From: Streptomyces sp. IMTB 2501
GTDB lineage: Bacteria; Actinomycetota; Actinomycetes; Streptomycetales; Streptomycetaceae
Reading direction: 5' to 3'
Length of the DNA: 64,000 nucleotides
Assembly: GCF_001953885.1 (NCBI RefSeq)
Contig: NZ_MQUS01000002.1
Span: forward strand, 248,001 to 312,000
Shown here: positions 25,151 to 36,848 of the stretch, one piece after another
Numbering within the stretch: position 1 is the first letter of the stretch
How the letters are laid out: each line of letters starts with the position of its first letter
Position numbers and translations under genes: made by a program
Notes under the pieces: generated by a model
Databases searched by the model: none
What the model saw: only the letters and a program-made list of their open reading frames with translations
Told to the model about the DNA's origin: nothing

Positions 25151-25791
25151 CTACGCCGGGGGCACGTCCGGCCGGTATCCGGGATCTGTCTCGTCGTACG
25201 ACCCACCGGTGCGCGGAAACAGCCCCACCACCGTCCGGCAGGCCGGCCGCGCCTCGGGCCACCGCGTCTGCCCGTCGGTCAGGACCACCACCCCGTCGGG
25301 GCGCGTCGGCAGCGCCCGGGGGAACCCGGTGCGCAGATCCGTCCCGCCGCCTCCCACCAGCTCAATGCCCTCCGTCCGGCACAGCGGCTGCACGGTCCGG
25401 GCCGCGGCATCGCAGGACAGCACGGAGACCAGTGCCCCGGCAGGCAACGTTTGCCCGTCAAGGAGCGGCGGCTGGTGCGTGCTCTGGGGGTCTCCCCGGC
25501 CGAAGGCTGGGGGAGTGCCGGACGGAAGGCTTCGTACTGGACGTACTTGGGCTTTCGGCCGGTGCGGCGAGAGGGCGTGCGAGGGCGTCGCGACGGGGCG
25601 AACGTTGCCTGTTGGGGCACTAGGTCCCGCCGCCCCCCAACGGCCCGGTAGATCGCGGCAACCTCCAGCAGCGCGCTGCCCAGTTCGGCGTCATTGACCG
25701 ACCCCGACGTGCCGACGACCACGCGCACCCGAGGCAGCCGGCGGCGCAGACTCGGCAGCCGAGAATCCCCGTACGCGGTGGAAGGGAGCAT
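25151..25791 (-). pseudogene. VWA-like (DUF2201) protein remnant interrupted by a MITE-like element
   Basis: On the minus strand the first part (25791 down to about 25625) reads RLPSLRRRLPRVRVVVGTSGSV and LGSALLEVAAIYRAVGG, the start of a von Willebrand A fold. Its MIDAS motif is damaged (G in place of the first Asp of DxSGS). The second part (about 25436-25151, in another frame) continues with LVSVLSCDAAARTVQPL, GIELVGGGGTDLRTGF and PDGVVVLTDGQTRWPE. Between them is a roughly 190-base insert with inverted ends. The long N-terminal part of the DUF2201 family is missing. The gene is dead by truncation, insertion and loss of a key residue. Confidence 0.75.
25432..25620. mobile_element. MITE-like non-autonomous element with imperfect terminal inverted repeats
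   Basis: The ends are inverted copies: gtgccccggcaggcaacgtt at 25432 and, on the other strand, gtgccccaacaggcaacgtt from 25620; the inner parts (tgccc/cgcccc) extend the match to about 28 bases. The interior has no coding capacity and holds the Streptomyces-style palindrome gggggtctccccggcc...ctgggggag. It splits a VWA reading frame exactly between two strands of the fold, as expected for an insertion. A clear target duplication is not seen; the outer ccta/ccag bases look partly symmetric. Confidence 0.7.
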
Positions 25792-26139
25792 CAGCGCTCA
25801 CCCTGCGCGGACGGGACCCCCAATCGCTGAGAGGCGTGAGTCGTCATCGCGGGGAGCGTAGCCGCGCGCCGTGCGAGCCGTCATCCGTCTTTTCGCGACT
25901 CCGCTTCTCCGCAATTCCACGCAGCCGGCGGGCAATCGTGTCCGGCGCCGAGTGCACGGCCGTTGGGGTAGGGTGGCCGTCCGGTCGCGGACGGACGCGG
26001 CCCTGATCGCCGAGGAGGTGGGACCCATCACCGCAGTGTCAGCCGGGGTGCTCTCCCCTCAGAACGGCGCGGTGCACCGGCAGCGGTGACCGCGGGAGCG
26101 CCCGCAAGGTCTCGCGCTCCCGAAAGGCTCTCGGCCTCC
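25792..26139. other. Intergenic region without a supported gene
   Basis: This 348-base stretch separates the dead VWA gene from the methyltransferase. Short open frames on both strands show no recognisable protein and no good ribosome site. It contains a probable promoter region for the methyltransferase (for instance ggggtagggtggccg near 25965), but no convincing hexamers or hairpins. Confidence 0.5.
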
Positions 26140-26922
26140 ATGCCCTCACCTTCTGCTTCCCCTTCCGCCGTCGTCTCCGCGCTGCGCGCCGCCGGGTGCG
26201 TCTTCGCCGAGGACGAGGCGGAGTTGATCCTCGCCACCGCCCGCACCGCCGAGGAAGTGACCTCGATGGTGGACCGGCGCGTCGCCGGGCTCCCGCTCGA
26301 ACAGGTCCTCGGCTGGGCCCGGTTCCACGGACTGCGCGTGGTGGTGGAACCCGGGGTGTTCGTCCCCCGCCGCCGTACCGAGTTCCTGATCGACCGGGCG
26401 CTGGCCCAGGCGCCGCGGGCGACCGTGGTCGTCGACCTGTGCTGCGGCTCCGGCGCCCTCGGCGCGGCCCTCGCCGCCGCTCTGCACGGCGCCGAGGTGC
26501 ACGCCGCCGACATCGATCCCGCTGCCGTACGCTGCGCCGGGCGCAATCTCGCCCCGTACGGTGGCCTGGCTCACGAGGGCGACCTCTACGACGCGCTGCC
26601 CGCCGCCCTGCGCGGCCGTGTCGGCATCCTCACCGCCAACGTGCCCTACGTCCCCACCGTCGACCTGCCCCTGCTGCCGGCGGAGGCCCGCGACCACGAA
26701 CCCCGCGTCGCCCTGGACGGCGGCGCGGACGGCCTGGACGTGCTGCGCCGGGTGGCCGCCGGGGCCGCCGAGTGGCTCGCGCCGGGCGGCTGTCTGCTGA
26801 CCGAGACGAGCGAACGCCAGGCATCGGCCGCCGTACGGGCCGTCACCGACGCGGGTCTGACGACCTGTCTGGAGGTGTCGGAGGAACTGTCCGCGCACGT
26901 GGTGATCGGCGTACGGCCATGA
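26140..26922 (+). CDS. HemK/PrmC-like N5-glutamine methyltransferase family protein
   Basis: A 260-residue class I methyltransferase of the HemK/PrmC group, with a short helical N-terminal domain (about 5-70), the linker GLPLEQVLGWARFHGL and VFVPRRRTEFLIDRAL, and SAM motif I VVDLCCGSGALGAALA. The catalytic NPPY motif is NVPY here (TANVPYVPT), as seen in an actinobacterial side branch; true PrmC that methylates release factors keeps NPPY. It may therefore act on another protein. ATG 26140 is preferred over a GTG 54 bases upstream. It ends flush against the convergent phosphatase gene. Confidence 0.85.
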   Translation: MPSPSASPSAVVSALRAAGCVFAEDEAELILATARTAEEVTSMVDRRVAGLPLEQVLGWARFHGLRVVVEPGVFVPRRRTEFLIDRALAQAPRATVVVDLCCGSGALGAALAAALHGAEVHAADIDPAAVRCAGRNLAPYGGLAHEGDLYDALPAALRGRVGILTANVPYVPTVDLPLLPAEARDHEPRVALDGGADGLDVLRRVAAGAAEWLAPGGCLLTETSERQASAAVRAVTDAGLTTCLEVSEELSAHVVIGVRP

Positions 26923-29004
26923 TCACTGAGGCAGGTGCTGCGCCCGGGCGATGAGCAGGGCGACGTCGTCGTGGTTGTCGGGGTGGTGCAGGGTGCGCAG
27001 CAGGAGGTCGCAGGTCTCCTCCAGGGGGCGGGCCGGGTCGTCGAGCAGGGACAGCAGGAAGTCCAGGCGTTCGTCCAGGGAGTGGCAGCGGGTCTCCACC
27101 AGTCCGTCGGTGTAGAAGACAAGCTCGTCGCCGGGCTCGAAGTCGACGGTGACGGTGGAGAACTGCACCCCGCCCACGCCCAGCGGCACTCCGGTGGGCA
27201 GGTCGAGCAGTTCCGGCGGCCGGCCCTGGCGGACCCGGGCCGGCGGCAAATGGCCGGCGTTGGCGATCCGGCACTGCCGCAGATGCGGATCGTGGACGGC
27301 GTACACACAGGTCGCGATCGAGTGGTCCAGGTCCGAGGTCGTCTTGTCCAGGTGCTCCAGCAGCCGGGCCGGGTCGAGGTCGAGGGCGGCCAGCGTGGTC
27401 GTCGCCGTGCGCAGCCGACCCATGGTCGCGGCCGCGTTTATCCCGCTGCCCATCACATCGCCCACCACGAGCGCGGTCTTTCCGCCCTCCAGCGGGATGA
27501 CGTCGAACCAGTCACCACCGACCTCGCTCGTGGCACCGGCGGGCTGATAGCGGGAGGCCACCTCCAGAGCCGTCGTGACCGGCGGGCTGCTGGGCAGCAG
27601 GCTGCGCTGCAGCGTGAGGGCGGTGTTACGGGCGTTCTGGTACCAGCGCGCGTTGTCGATCTGGACGGCCGCGCGGGCGGCCAGCTCCCGGGCGAGCACC
27701 ACGTCGTCCTCGCCGAACGGCTCCGGATTGCGGGTCCGTTTGAGGTCCAGGGCGCCGAGCACCTCACCGCGGGCGATCAGCGGTACCGCGAGATACGAGT
27801 GCAGTCCCGCCCGGCCGAGCAGGTCGGCCGCCTCGGCGGAGCGGGCGATGAGCGGCAGGTCCGCGTCCTTCACCTGCGGCACCAGCACCGCCTCGCCCGA
27901 GCGCACGCACTCGGTGACCAGGCGGTCGGGGGCATAGCGGGCGATCAGGCCGGGCGGGTCGGCGGCCCGTACGGCGTCGGAGCCGTCCTGCGGCCGCACC
28001 GCGAGGGCCCGGATCACCGCCGCCTCCGACGGGCCGAGCGTGCTGGGCCGGCCCTCCACCACCGAGTCCAGCAGGTCCACCGCGGCCACGTCGGCGAGTT
28101 CCGGTACCGCTACCTCGGCCAACTCGCAGGCGGTGCGGTCCAGTTCGAGTGTCGTACCGATCCGGGTGGAGGCGTCGGCGATGACCGCGAGCCGGTTCCG
28201 GGCGGCCTCCGCCTGCAGGGCGGCCCGGTGCTGCTCGGTGATGTCGACCACCGTGACCGCGACACCGAGCACATTGCCCATGGCGTCCTCAAGCCGGTAC
28301 AGCGAGTGCGCCCAGGTGTGGTCCTCGTCCGGATCGGCGGGGGTACGGCCGACCAGCGTGTTGTCGATCACCGGCACACCGGTGTCCAGCACCCGCCGGG
28401 CGTCGGCCAGCATGGGCTCGGAGTTCAGCAGGGGGAGGACCTCGCGCAGGGTCCGTCCCACGTGATCGGCGGCCGGCACCCCGTTGATCTTCTCCAGGGC
28501 CGGGTTGACCGAGACGTACCGCAGCCCGGTGTCCAGGACGGCGTATCCGATCGGTGACTGCTTCACCATCCGCTCGGACAGCGCCACGTCCTGCTCCAGG
28601 CGTCGTACGGTCGACTGGTCGGCGGCGAGCCCCAGCGCGTACACCTCACCGCGGTCGTCCAGCAGCCGCATGTTGCGGAACTCCACCAGACGGGTGCTGC
28701 CGTCCTTGTGCCGGACCGGGAAGCCGCCCGCCCAGCTCTGCCCGGTGCGCATCACATCGGCGAAGAGCTTGCCGACCAGCTCCCAGTGCTGCTCCTGGAC
28801 CATGAGCCGGGCGGCGAACCGGCCGAGGGCCTCCCCTGCGCTGTAGCCGAACAGCTCCTCCGCCTGCGGGCTCCACAGCACGATCCGGCCGGTGGTGTCC
28901 AGCACCACCGACGCGACGCCCAGCACGTCGAGCAGACCCCCGGGCCGCACCGGTCCGAGCACGGGCTCACCGCGCTCCGGCACCGGAGCCTCGGCTGCAC
29001 TCAT
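26923..29004 (-). CDS. PAS-PAS-GAF-SpoIIE protein phosphatase
   Basis: A 693-residue cytoplasmic signalling protein: PAS 1 (about 25-135; VVLDTTGRIVLWSPQAEELFGY), PAS 2 (about 145-265), GAF (about 285-450; AVPLIARGEVLGALDLKR) and a C-terminal SpoIIE/PP2C phosphatase (about 475-690). Phosphatase metal motifs are visible: TSEVGGDWFDVI, LVVGDVMGSGINAA, CRIANAGHLPP, LVFYTDGLVETR and HDDVALLI. Such proteins dephosphorylate anti-anti-sigma factors in partner-switching pathways; the STAS proteins at 57791 and 58386 are candidate partners but not adjacent. ATG 29004 begins MSAAEAP. It has no kinase domain. Confidence 0.92.
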   Translation of the reverse strand: MSAAEAPVPERGEPVLGPVRPGGLLDVLGVASVVLDTTGRIVLWSPQAEELFGYSAGEALGRFAARLMVQEQHWELVGKLFADVMRTGQSWAGGFPVRHKDGSTRLVEFRNMRLLDDRGEVYALGLAADQSTVRRLEQDVALSERMVKQSPIGYAVLDTGLRYVSVNPALEKINGVPAADHVGRTLREVLPLLNSEPMLADARRVLDTGVPVIDNTLVGRTPADPDEDHTWAHSLYRLEDAMGNVLGVAVTVVDITEQHRAALQAEAARNRLAVIADASTRIGTTLELDRTACELAEVAVPELADVAAVDLLDSVVEGRPSTLGPSEAAVIRALAVRPQDGSDAVRAADPPGLIARYAPDRLVTECVRSGEAVLVPQVKDADLPLIARSAEAADLLGRAGLHSYLAVPLIARGEVLGALDLKRTRNPEPFGEDDVVLARELAARAAVQIDNARWYQNARNTALTLQRSLLPSSPPVTTALEVASRYQPAGATSEVGGDWFDVIPLEGGKTALVVGDVMGSGINAAATMGRLRTATTTLAALDLDPARLLEHLDKTTSDLDHSIATCVYAVHDPHLRQCRIANAGHLPPARVRQGRPPELLDLPTGVPLGVGGVQFSTVTVDFEPGDELVFYTDGLVETRCHSLDERLDFLLSLLDDPARPLEETCDLLLRTLHHPDNHDDVALLIARAQHLPQ

Positions 29005-29330
29005 GCCTGCACCGCCTTCGCCCGTTCGCACCACACGTCGGCCCCTGTGCCGACTCCCCTTGATCCAACGCGCTCAATCCCGACTCCCCGACGCCTCGCC
29101 GGTTACCTCCACCATCTCTCACCACAGCCGTGCACGTCCGTCGAAGCCGGCTCGCCGGGGCCGGACTCCTTCCCGGACATCCTGCACGCCCGTTCGGCGG
29201 ACCGGGAGAGTTCACGCTCATGTTGCCGGATTGGTCTGTACATGACTAACACGCCACGCCAGACTGTCCGCCGACCGAGTGCCACCGCCCAACCGCCCTG
29301 TGTCCCCACCGCCCGTCCGAGGAGTCGGCC
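29005..29330. other. Intergenic promoter region of the phosphatase and the secreted protein genes
   Basis: A 326-base divergent region. No conserved reading frame is seen. It must contain the promoters of both flanking genes; a TACATGACTAA stretch near 29238 and gttgccggattgg near 29222 are the only AT-richer parts. I see no clear palindrome. Confidence 0.5.
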
Positions 29331-30212
29331 ATGCCCGCGTTCGCCCGGCAACGTTGTCACGCAGTTCTCGCCGGACTCGTCACCCTCGCCACCGCCGCCG
29401 TCGTGTCCCTCGCCCAACCGGTGCCCGCCTCCGCGGCCGACACCTGGACCGAGACCGGCTCCGACCGCGCCGACCCGCTCACCGAGAGCCAGGGGCTGGC
29501 CTCCGTCGAGGTCCCGGCGAACAGCCCCAACCGCTACACCGGTATCGGCACCATCCCCCTCAGCGTCTCAAGCCGCGGCTGGAACCACGTCGGCGACCCC
29601 GACGCCTCGTACAACGGCTACTACATCGAGCCCTACCAGCAGGATTCCGGCAACTCGAAGATGTACCGGGTGCAGGCGCCCGACGGCACCTGGTCGGAGT
29701 ACGTCCACACGCTGAGCCCCGGCGAGGCCCTGAACAACTCCTGGGACGCGATCTCGCCCGACGGCCAGTGGATGCTCTCCGGCGAGTGGGGCACGATGAA
29801 CCGCCTGCTGGTCTTCCCGACCCCCGGCGTCAACCCGGGCACCTCGCCCTCGGCGAACCTCCCGCAGGTCTCGCAGGTCAACCTGGACCACGCCGTCCGT
29901 GACGTCCAGGGCTGCGACTTCTCCGGCCCCACCACGCTGCTGTGCTCCTCCGACGACCCGGACGGCAGCCTCTTCGGCATGACCAAGCCGCTGCTCCAGA
30001 TCGACCTGTCGACCCCGCCGAACGGCTCCGGCGACGTCACCGGCCATGTCACGGCCCTGCGCCAGCTGCCGCTGCGCAGTTCCTGCTCCGGCACCTTCGA
30101 GGTGGAGGGCATCGACTACGACCGCCGTACCGGCATCCTGCGCGTGATCGTGATGTCGCCCGGCTTCTGCATCCTGACCGACAGCAAGACGTACAAGTTC
30201 TCCCGCGGCTGA
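29331..30212 (+). CDS. Secreted protein of unknown function
   Basis: A 293-residue protein with a clear Sec signal peptide (Arg-rich start, hydrophobic core AVLAGLVTLATAAVVSL, cleavage after ASA near residue 36). The mature part is rich in Trp, Tyr and Gly with segments such as NNSWDAISPDGQWMLSGEWG and DRRTGILRVIVMSPGFC, reminiscent of beta-propeller blades, and two Cys pairs (GCDFSG...LLCSS and SSCSG...GFCI) that probably form disulfides. I do not recognise the family or an active site. It stands alone behind its own promoter region. Confidence 0.75.
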   Translation: MPAFARQRCHAVLAGLVTLATAAVVSLAQPVPASAADTWTETGSDRADPLTESQGLASVEVPANSPNRYTGIGTIPLSVSSRGWNHVGDPDASYNGYYIEPYQQDSGNSKMYRVQAPDGTWSEYVHTLSPGEALNNSWDAISPDGQWMLSGEWGTMNRLLVFPTPGVNPGTSPSANLPQVSQVNLDHAVRDVQGCDFSGPTTLLCSSDDPDGSLFGMTKPLLQIDLSTPPNGSGDVTGHVTALRQLPLRSSCSGTFEVEGIDYDRRTGILRVIVMSPGFCILTDSKTYKFSRG

Positions 30213-30307
30213 GGTGTGCCGGCCGGCCGGTGGTGCTTTCCTGGGGATGGACGCGGTTCGGCGGGGTACCCCGTTCCACCGCGGCGCGGCCACGAAAGGA
30301 GCGATCA

Positions 30308-30679
30308 ATGGAACACACGGCACGGTCGCATCCGGAAACCGTCACGGTGGAGATCAGCGGTTCCAAGGAGGACGCCCGTCTCGTCTTCGACGCGCTGAGC
30401 ACCTGCTTCGCGTCCGACCGGAGCCCGGACGAGATCCCGCAGCAGCTCCACGAGATCCGGCCGATGGTATGGCTCGGCACGTACGACATCGCCGAGGAGC
30501 ACGGACCGCACTGCCCGCCGGTCCATCTCGGCGCGTCCGTCCAGGCGGACGTCCAGGGTGGCTACTGGGCCGTGGACCGGTTCCGGCACACCCTGGACTC
30601 GCTGTTCACCGTGGAGGAGACCTGCACGGCCTCGGGCGACCAGGAGCGGGACCTGCATCTGCTGCTGCAGAGCCGCTGA
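30308..30679 (+). CDS. Small hypothetical protein
   Basis: A 123-residue acidic, soluble protein. It has an alpha/beta pattern: strand TVTVEISGSKEDARLVFDAL, a helix region, then VHLGASVQADVQGGYWAVDR and a helical end with TLDSLFTVEETC. I do not recognise the family. The ATG 30308 has GAAAGGAG nine bases ahead, a strong sign that it is translated. It is convergent with the tautomerase gene 12 bases further on. Confidence 0.7.
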   Translation: MEHTARSHPETVTVEISGSKEDARLVFDALSTCFASDRSPDEIPQQLHEIRPMVWLGTYDIAEEHGPHCPPVHLGASVQADVQGGYWAVDRFRHTLDSLFTVEETCTASGDQERDLHLLLQSR

Positions 30680-33280
<2,601 letters not shown>

Positions 33281-33302
33281 GCGCCGTCCCTAGGATGAAT
33301 CC

Positions 33303-33848
33303 ATGTCACTCCCGCACGCGATCCTCACCGCCCTGCTGGAAAGGCCGTCGTCGGGACTGGAACTGACCCGCCGGTTCGACAAGTCGATCGGCTACTTCTG
33401 GTCCGCGACGCACCAGCAGATCTATCGCGAGCTGGGGAGACTGGAGGCCGAGGGGCTCATCCGCACGCTGCCGTCCGAGCAGCCGGCCCGCGGGCAGAAG
33501 AAGAGCTACGAGGTCCTGCCCGCGGGCCGCGCCGAACTGGCCCGCTGGACCGCCGCCGCACAGGACCCGAAGCCCCAGCGGGACGTGCTCCTGCTGCGGC
33601 TGCGGGCCTCGGCGGTGGTCGGCACGGCGGGCCTGGAAGCGGATCTGCGCCGCCATCTGGAGCTGCACCAGCGGCAGTTGGCCGAGTACCAGGAGATCGA
33701 GAAGCGTGACTTCCCGCCGGACCGGGACGCCCCCGAGGACCGGCTGCGCCACCTCGTGCTGCGGGCCGGCATCGACCTGGAGACCTTCTGGACCCAGTGG
33801 CTCACCCACGCCCTGACGGAGTTCTCCACACTGCCCGACACCGACTGA
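33303..33848 (+). CDS. PadR-family transcriptional regulator
   Basis: A 181-residue PadR regulator with N-terminal winged helix (LPHAILTALLERPSSGLELTRRF, FWSATHQQIYRELGRLEAEGLI) and C-terminal dimerisation helices (about 90-175). A TAGGAT hexamer is six bases before the ATG, so the gene can be read as a leaderless transcript, or it may share the reductase transcript. It is the local candidate for binding the palindrome at 31195. Confidence 0.9.
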   Translation: MSLPHAILTALLERPSSGLELTRRFDKSIGYFWSATHQQIYRELGRLEAEGLIRTLPSEQPARGQKKSYEVLPAGRAELARWTAAAQDPKPQRDVLLLRLRASAVVGTAGLEADLRRHLELHQRQLAEYQEIEKRDFPPDRDAPEDRLRHLVLRAGIDLETFWTQWLTHALTEFSTLPDTD

Positions 33849-33891
33849 GCCCCGCGCTCGCAGCCGGTGGTTCAGAGTCGGTTACGGCCGC

Positions 33892-34458
33892 TCAGAGCCG
33901 GTACGGCTTCGAACGGCGGTGCAGATACCAGCCCGTGGCGATCACTCCAATGCTCATCAGCACGGCGCCGATGCCCAGCGTCAGCGGCCTGTGTTCGCGC
34001 ACGGCGCCGCCCAGGCCGCCCAGCACGCCACGGGAGGGTGCCGCGGAGGACGTCGACGAGGCCGTGGGTGCCGAGGAGGGCCGGCCCGAGGACGTCTGCC
34101 CCGAGGGCGTAACGATCACCGCCTGGGCGCCCGCTGTGCTGCCGCTGGAGCAGATCACCACCACGGCGTACGTCCCCGGGCTCACCCCCGTCCAGGCCGC
34201 GGACTGGCTGACGGGCGTGCCCGCCAGAGCCGACTGCCGGCCCTGCGCGAAGTTCGCCTGCCGGCCGGTGAGCAGCGCCGCGTTGCCCCAGCCGCCGTTG
34301 ATCCGGGTGCACGCGCTCGTGACCACCGAGACGGTGGACCCGGAGGCGCTGACGGAGATGCCCGAGGCCGCGGCGGACGAGCCGGCGAGGGAGGCCGGCA
34401 GCGCCGCGGCGGTCACCAGGGCCAGACCGGAGCGGACGAGGAGTCGCGAGGTGTGCAT
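33892..34458 (-). CDS. Secreted, C-terminally anchored cell-surface protein
   Basis: A 188-residue protein: Sec signal (about 1-33, ending AGSSAAA), a small beta-rich domain (35-115) with one Cys pair (TSACTRINGG and VVICSSG), a Ser/Thr/Pro-rich stalk (about 118-145) and a C-terminal TM helix with basic RRSKPYRL tail. No sortase LPxTG is present. The family is not recognised. The start is ATG 34458 after GGAGG. Confidence 0.75.
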   Translation of the reverse strand: MHTSRLLVRSGLALVTAAALPASLAGSSAAASGISVSASGSTVSVVTSACTRINGGWGNAALLTGRQANFAQGRQSALAGTPVSQSAAWTGVSPGTYAVVVICSSGSTAGAQAVIVTPSGQTSSGRPSSAPTASSTSSAAPSRGVLGGLGGAVREHRPLTLGIGAVLMSIGVIATGWYLHRRSKPYRL

Positions 34459-34639
34459 GGGCCGGCCTCCGGTGGCACGGTCGGCGGTACGTCCCATGCG
34501 CCGCCGGGGGTCGGGAAACGTCCGTGCCGCCTGGGCAGCAGCCAACGTGGCCAGGGGTGGGCCCGCACCCGGGAGACGCCCGGCCAGGTGACGAAGTCCT
34601 CCGACCGGCGCAGGGCGCAACGCCGTTGGGATGCGCCCG

Positions 34640-35611
34640 TCAGCCGCCCGTGGTCACCTTCCGCTCCGCCGACCAGCCGCCCCAGGTGCCGTCGGGCAGC
34701 CGGGCCCGCAGCCGCACCCGGTGTTCCTCGCCCGAGCTCCGGCCGACGTAGAAGCTGTAGTCCGCCCGGCCGGGCGGAGGTGTACCGCCCCACACCAGTG
34801 AGGTGGCCGAAGTGCCGTCCAGCTGGATCCCGTACTCGGTGATCAACCCGTCCACCGGCGGCGGGTCCCAGGACAGGTCGATGTAGTACGCCCCGTCGGC
34901 CCGGTGGGTCCGCACAGTGAACCCCGTGGGTGCGGTGCTGCGGCCGTCGTCGGTGCCCGGGGTGGTGAGGCGGACCGGGGCGCTCGTGGGGGAGAGGTTG
35001 TCGGCGGCGTCGCGGGCCCGCACCGTGAAGACGTAGCCGGTGCCCGGGCGCAGCCCGGTGACCACGGCCGCGGTCTGGTTCCCGCCGACGCTGTGGATCT
35101 TCGCTCCGCCCTGGTACACGTCGTACGACACCACACCCCGGTCGTCCCGGGACGCGCCCCACGACAGCTGGACCTCCCGGCTGCCCACGGCCCGCCCGGC
35201 GGGTGTCGACGGCCGGGTCGGTGCCGAGCGGTCCGCCGCCACCATGGCCGGTGTCCGCGCCCGCACCGCCCGGCTGGGCGGGCCGAGCCGGCCCTCGGTG
35301 TCCCGGGCCCGCACGGTGAAGGCATACATGGTCGACGGCCTGAGCCTGGTGACGTCCACCATGTGCTGCGAACCCGGCACTTCCTCAACCTTCGTGGTGC
35401 CGCGATATACCTCATAGAGACGGACACCCTGGGTGTCCGGCACCTCGTTCCACATCACATGCACGCTCGTGGCACTGCCCGCCTGTGCGGTGACCCCGGT
35501 CGGCGCGCCGGGCGCCCGGCCTTCGTCGCCGTCGGCCTGGCCCCAGCCGCAGGACGTGACCAGCAACAGGGCCCCGCAGACTGGTAGAAGCGGCCAGGCA
35601 ACGCGTCGCAC
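34640..35611 (-). CDS. Lipoprotein with three fibronectin type III domains
   Basis: A 323-residue lipoprotein: lipobox LLVTSC (Cys21) and then three Fn3 repeats at about 35-120, 130-220 and 228-320. Each shows the Trp-containing strand (VHVMWNEV; VQLSWGAS; IDLSWDPP), and the first two the YxFTVRARD strand. There is no catalytic domain. It may present a protein- or polysaccharide-binding surface outside the cell. The gene is monocistronic. Confidence 0.85.
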   Translation of the reverse strand: MRRVAWPLLPVCGALLLVTSCGWGQADGDEGRAPGAPTGVTAQAGSATSVHVMWNEVPDTQGVRLYEVYRGTTKVEEVPGSQHMVDVTRLRPSTMYAFTVRARDTEGRLGPPSRAVRARTPAMVAADRSAPTRPSTPAGRAVGSREVQLSWGASRDDRGVVSYDVYQGGAKIHSVGGNQTAAVVTGLRPGTGYVFTVRARDAADNLSPTSAPVRLTTPGTDDGRSTAPTGFTVRTHRADGAYYIDLSWDPPPVDGLITEYGIQLDGTSATSLVWGGTPPPGRADYSFYVGRSSGEEHRVRLRARLPDGTWGGWSAERKVTTGG

Positions 35612-36124
35612 GGCTCCGCCTCCCCGGGGACGGTGGTATGGGCATCATGTAAAAGTCCGGACCAATATGGCGCGGTGGGCGCGACACGGCAAGAGGGCCG
35701 CGTGGCCAGCGGCGTGCGGTCCTCGTCGTCGGCAGGTGCGGGGGCCCACGGTGGTGACCATCTCCGGAAGTTACGTATGCTGAGGCTCCCTACGGCTGAA
35801 CTGGCCGAGAAGGCAGGGCAGTTCATGCCTGTGGCGCGGACACGCTGTCGTCGCCGATCCCGCGCCGACGCGGGTGGCCGGGGGATCCGGAGCGGCTTCG
35901 GCCCGGATCCCCGGCCCCTGTTGTCGCTCTGCTGCCACCGCTCACACTTCATCTGCTAATCCAATTAGTCCTGTTGTCCCTCACGGGGTGTCAGAAGCGT
36001 GCTCCATCCGGCCTCTTCGGTATCGCCAGGACGGCCAACTGTGCCGATGCGCATGAGAGTGGGCGGGATGTCCGTCCCGCAGGGGCCGGACATCCGTCCT
36101 GTCCCCGACGAGAGGCCCCTTATC
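35612..36124. other. Intergenic region with hairpin and small dyad
   Basis: A 513-base stretch without a supported gene. It holds a perfect 10-bp stem (ggggatccgg, 35881-35890; ccggatcccc, 35903-35912) with a 12-base loop, and a dyad ctaat-cca-attag (35956-35968). The flanking genes diverge from here, so the hairpin is not at the end of any recognised gene. Confidence 0.55.
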
Positions 36125-36826
36125 GTGCGTGCCCCAGCCCTGACGCTGGCCGCGGCCGGTGCCACCCTGCTCGCCCCGGCCGCGCTGCCCGTCCCGGCCG
36201 CCGCCGCTCATCCCCGGGACCGGCCCGCGGCCCGCAGTGAAGGCGGTGTCGCCGCCGCCGACCTGCTGGCCCGGCTGGGCGAGTGCCAGGAGATCTCCCA
36301 CGGCCGGTACAGCACCGACGAGGGCAGCCCCGCGAACGTACCCGTCTGCGGCACTCAGGACGCCGTCTTCTGGAAGGCCGACATGGACATCGACTGCGAC
36401 GGACAGCCCGGCGCCCGCTGCAACCGCGGTACTGACCCGCAGTTCGCCTCGACGACCGCCTACCAGCAGTCCGACGGCCGCTATCTGAACGCCGAGACCC
36501 TGCCCTACATCGTCGTCCCGGCCCCGAGCCCCATCTGGAACCCCGAACTGGACGGCGTGCGGGGCGGATCCGTGGCCGCCGTCGTCTACCGGGACCAGGT
36601 GCAGTACGCCGTGGTCGGCGACACCGGCCCCGGCGACGTCATCGGCGAGGCCTCCTACGCCACCGCCCAGGGCCTCGGCCTGCGGCCCGACCCGAACGGT
36701 GGCGGAGCGCCCTCCGATGTCACCTACATCGTCTTCAAGAACTCCCGCGTGGACCCCATCGAGGACCACCCGGCGGCAGTGGCCGAAGGAGAGCGGCTGG
36801 CCAGGATGTTCATCGCGCGGAAATGA
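36125..36826 (+). CDS. Secreted chitosanase, glycoside hydrolase family 75
   Basis: A 233-residue secreted enzyme that cleaves chitosan by endo action. The signal peptide is APALTLAAAGATLLAPAALP with cleavage after the AAA near residue 25. The GH75 core has AVFWKADMDIDCDGQPG with the catalytic Asp region, YLNAETLPYIVVPAP, AVVGDTGPGDVIGEAS with the catalytic Glu, and VTYIVFKNS near the end. I chose GTG 36125 because it puts the signal peptide at the N terminus, with GAGAGG upstream; ATG starts at 36047 and 36068 would precede the signal with a charged stretch. Confidence 0.88.
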   Translation: MRAPALTLAAAGATLLAPAALPVPAAAAHPRDRPAARSEGGVAAADLLARLGECQEISHGRYSTDEGSPANVPVCGTQDAVFWKADMDIDCDGQPGARCNRGTDPQFASTTAYQQSDGRYLNAETLPYIVVPAPSPIWNPELDGVRGGSVAAVVYRDQVQYAVVGDTGPGDVIGEASYATAQGLGLRPDPNGGGAPSDVTYIVFKNSRVDPIEDHPAAVAEGERLARMFIARK

Positions 36827-36848
36827 CCAGCCGGACCCCGCGGCCGGG

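Noticed and set aside
25871..26089. Small plus-strand open frame before the HemK-like gene
   Set aside because: No ribosome site, no homology that I recognise, and Arg-rich shadow-like composition.
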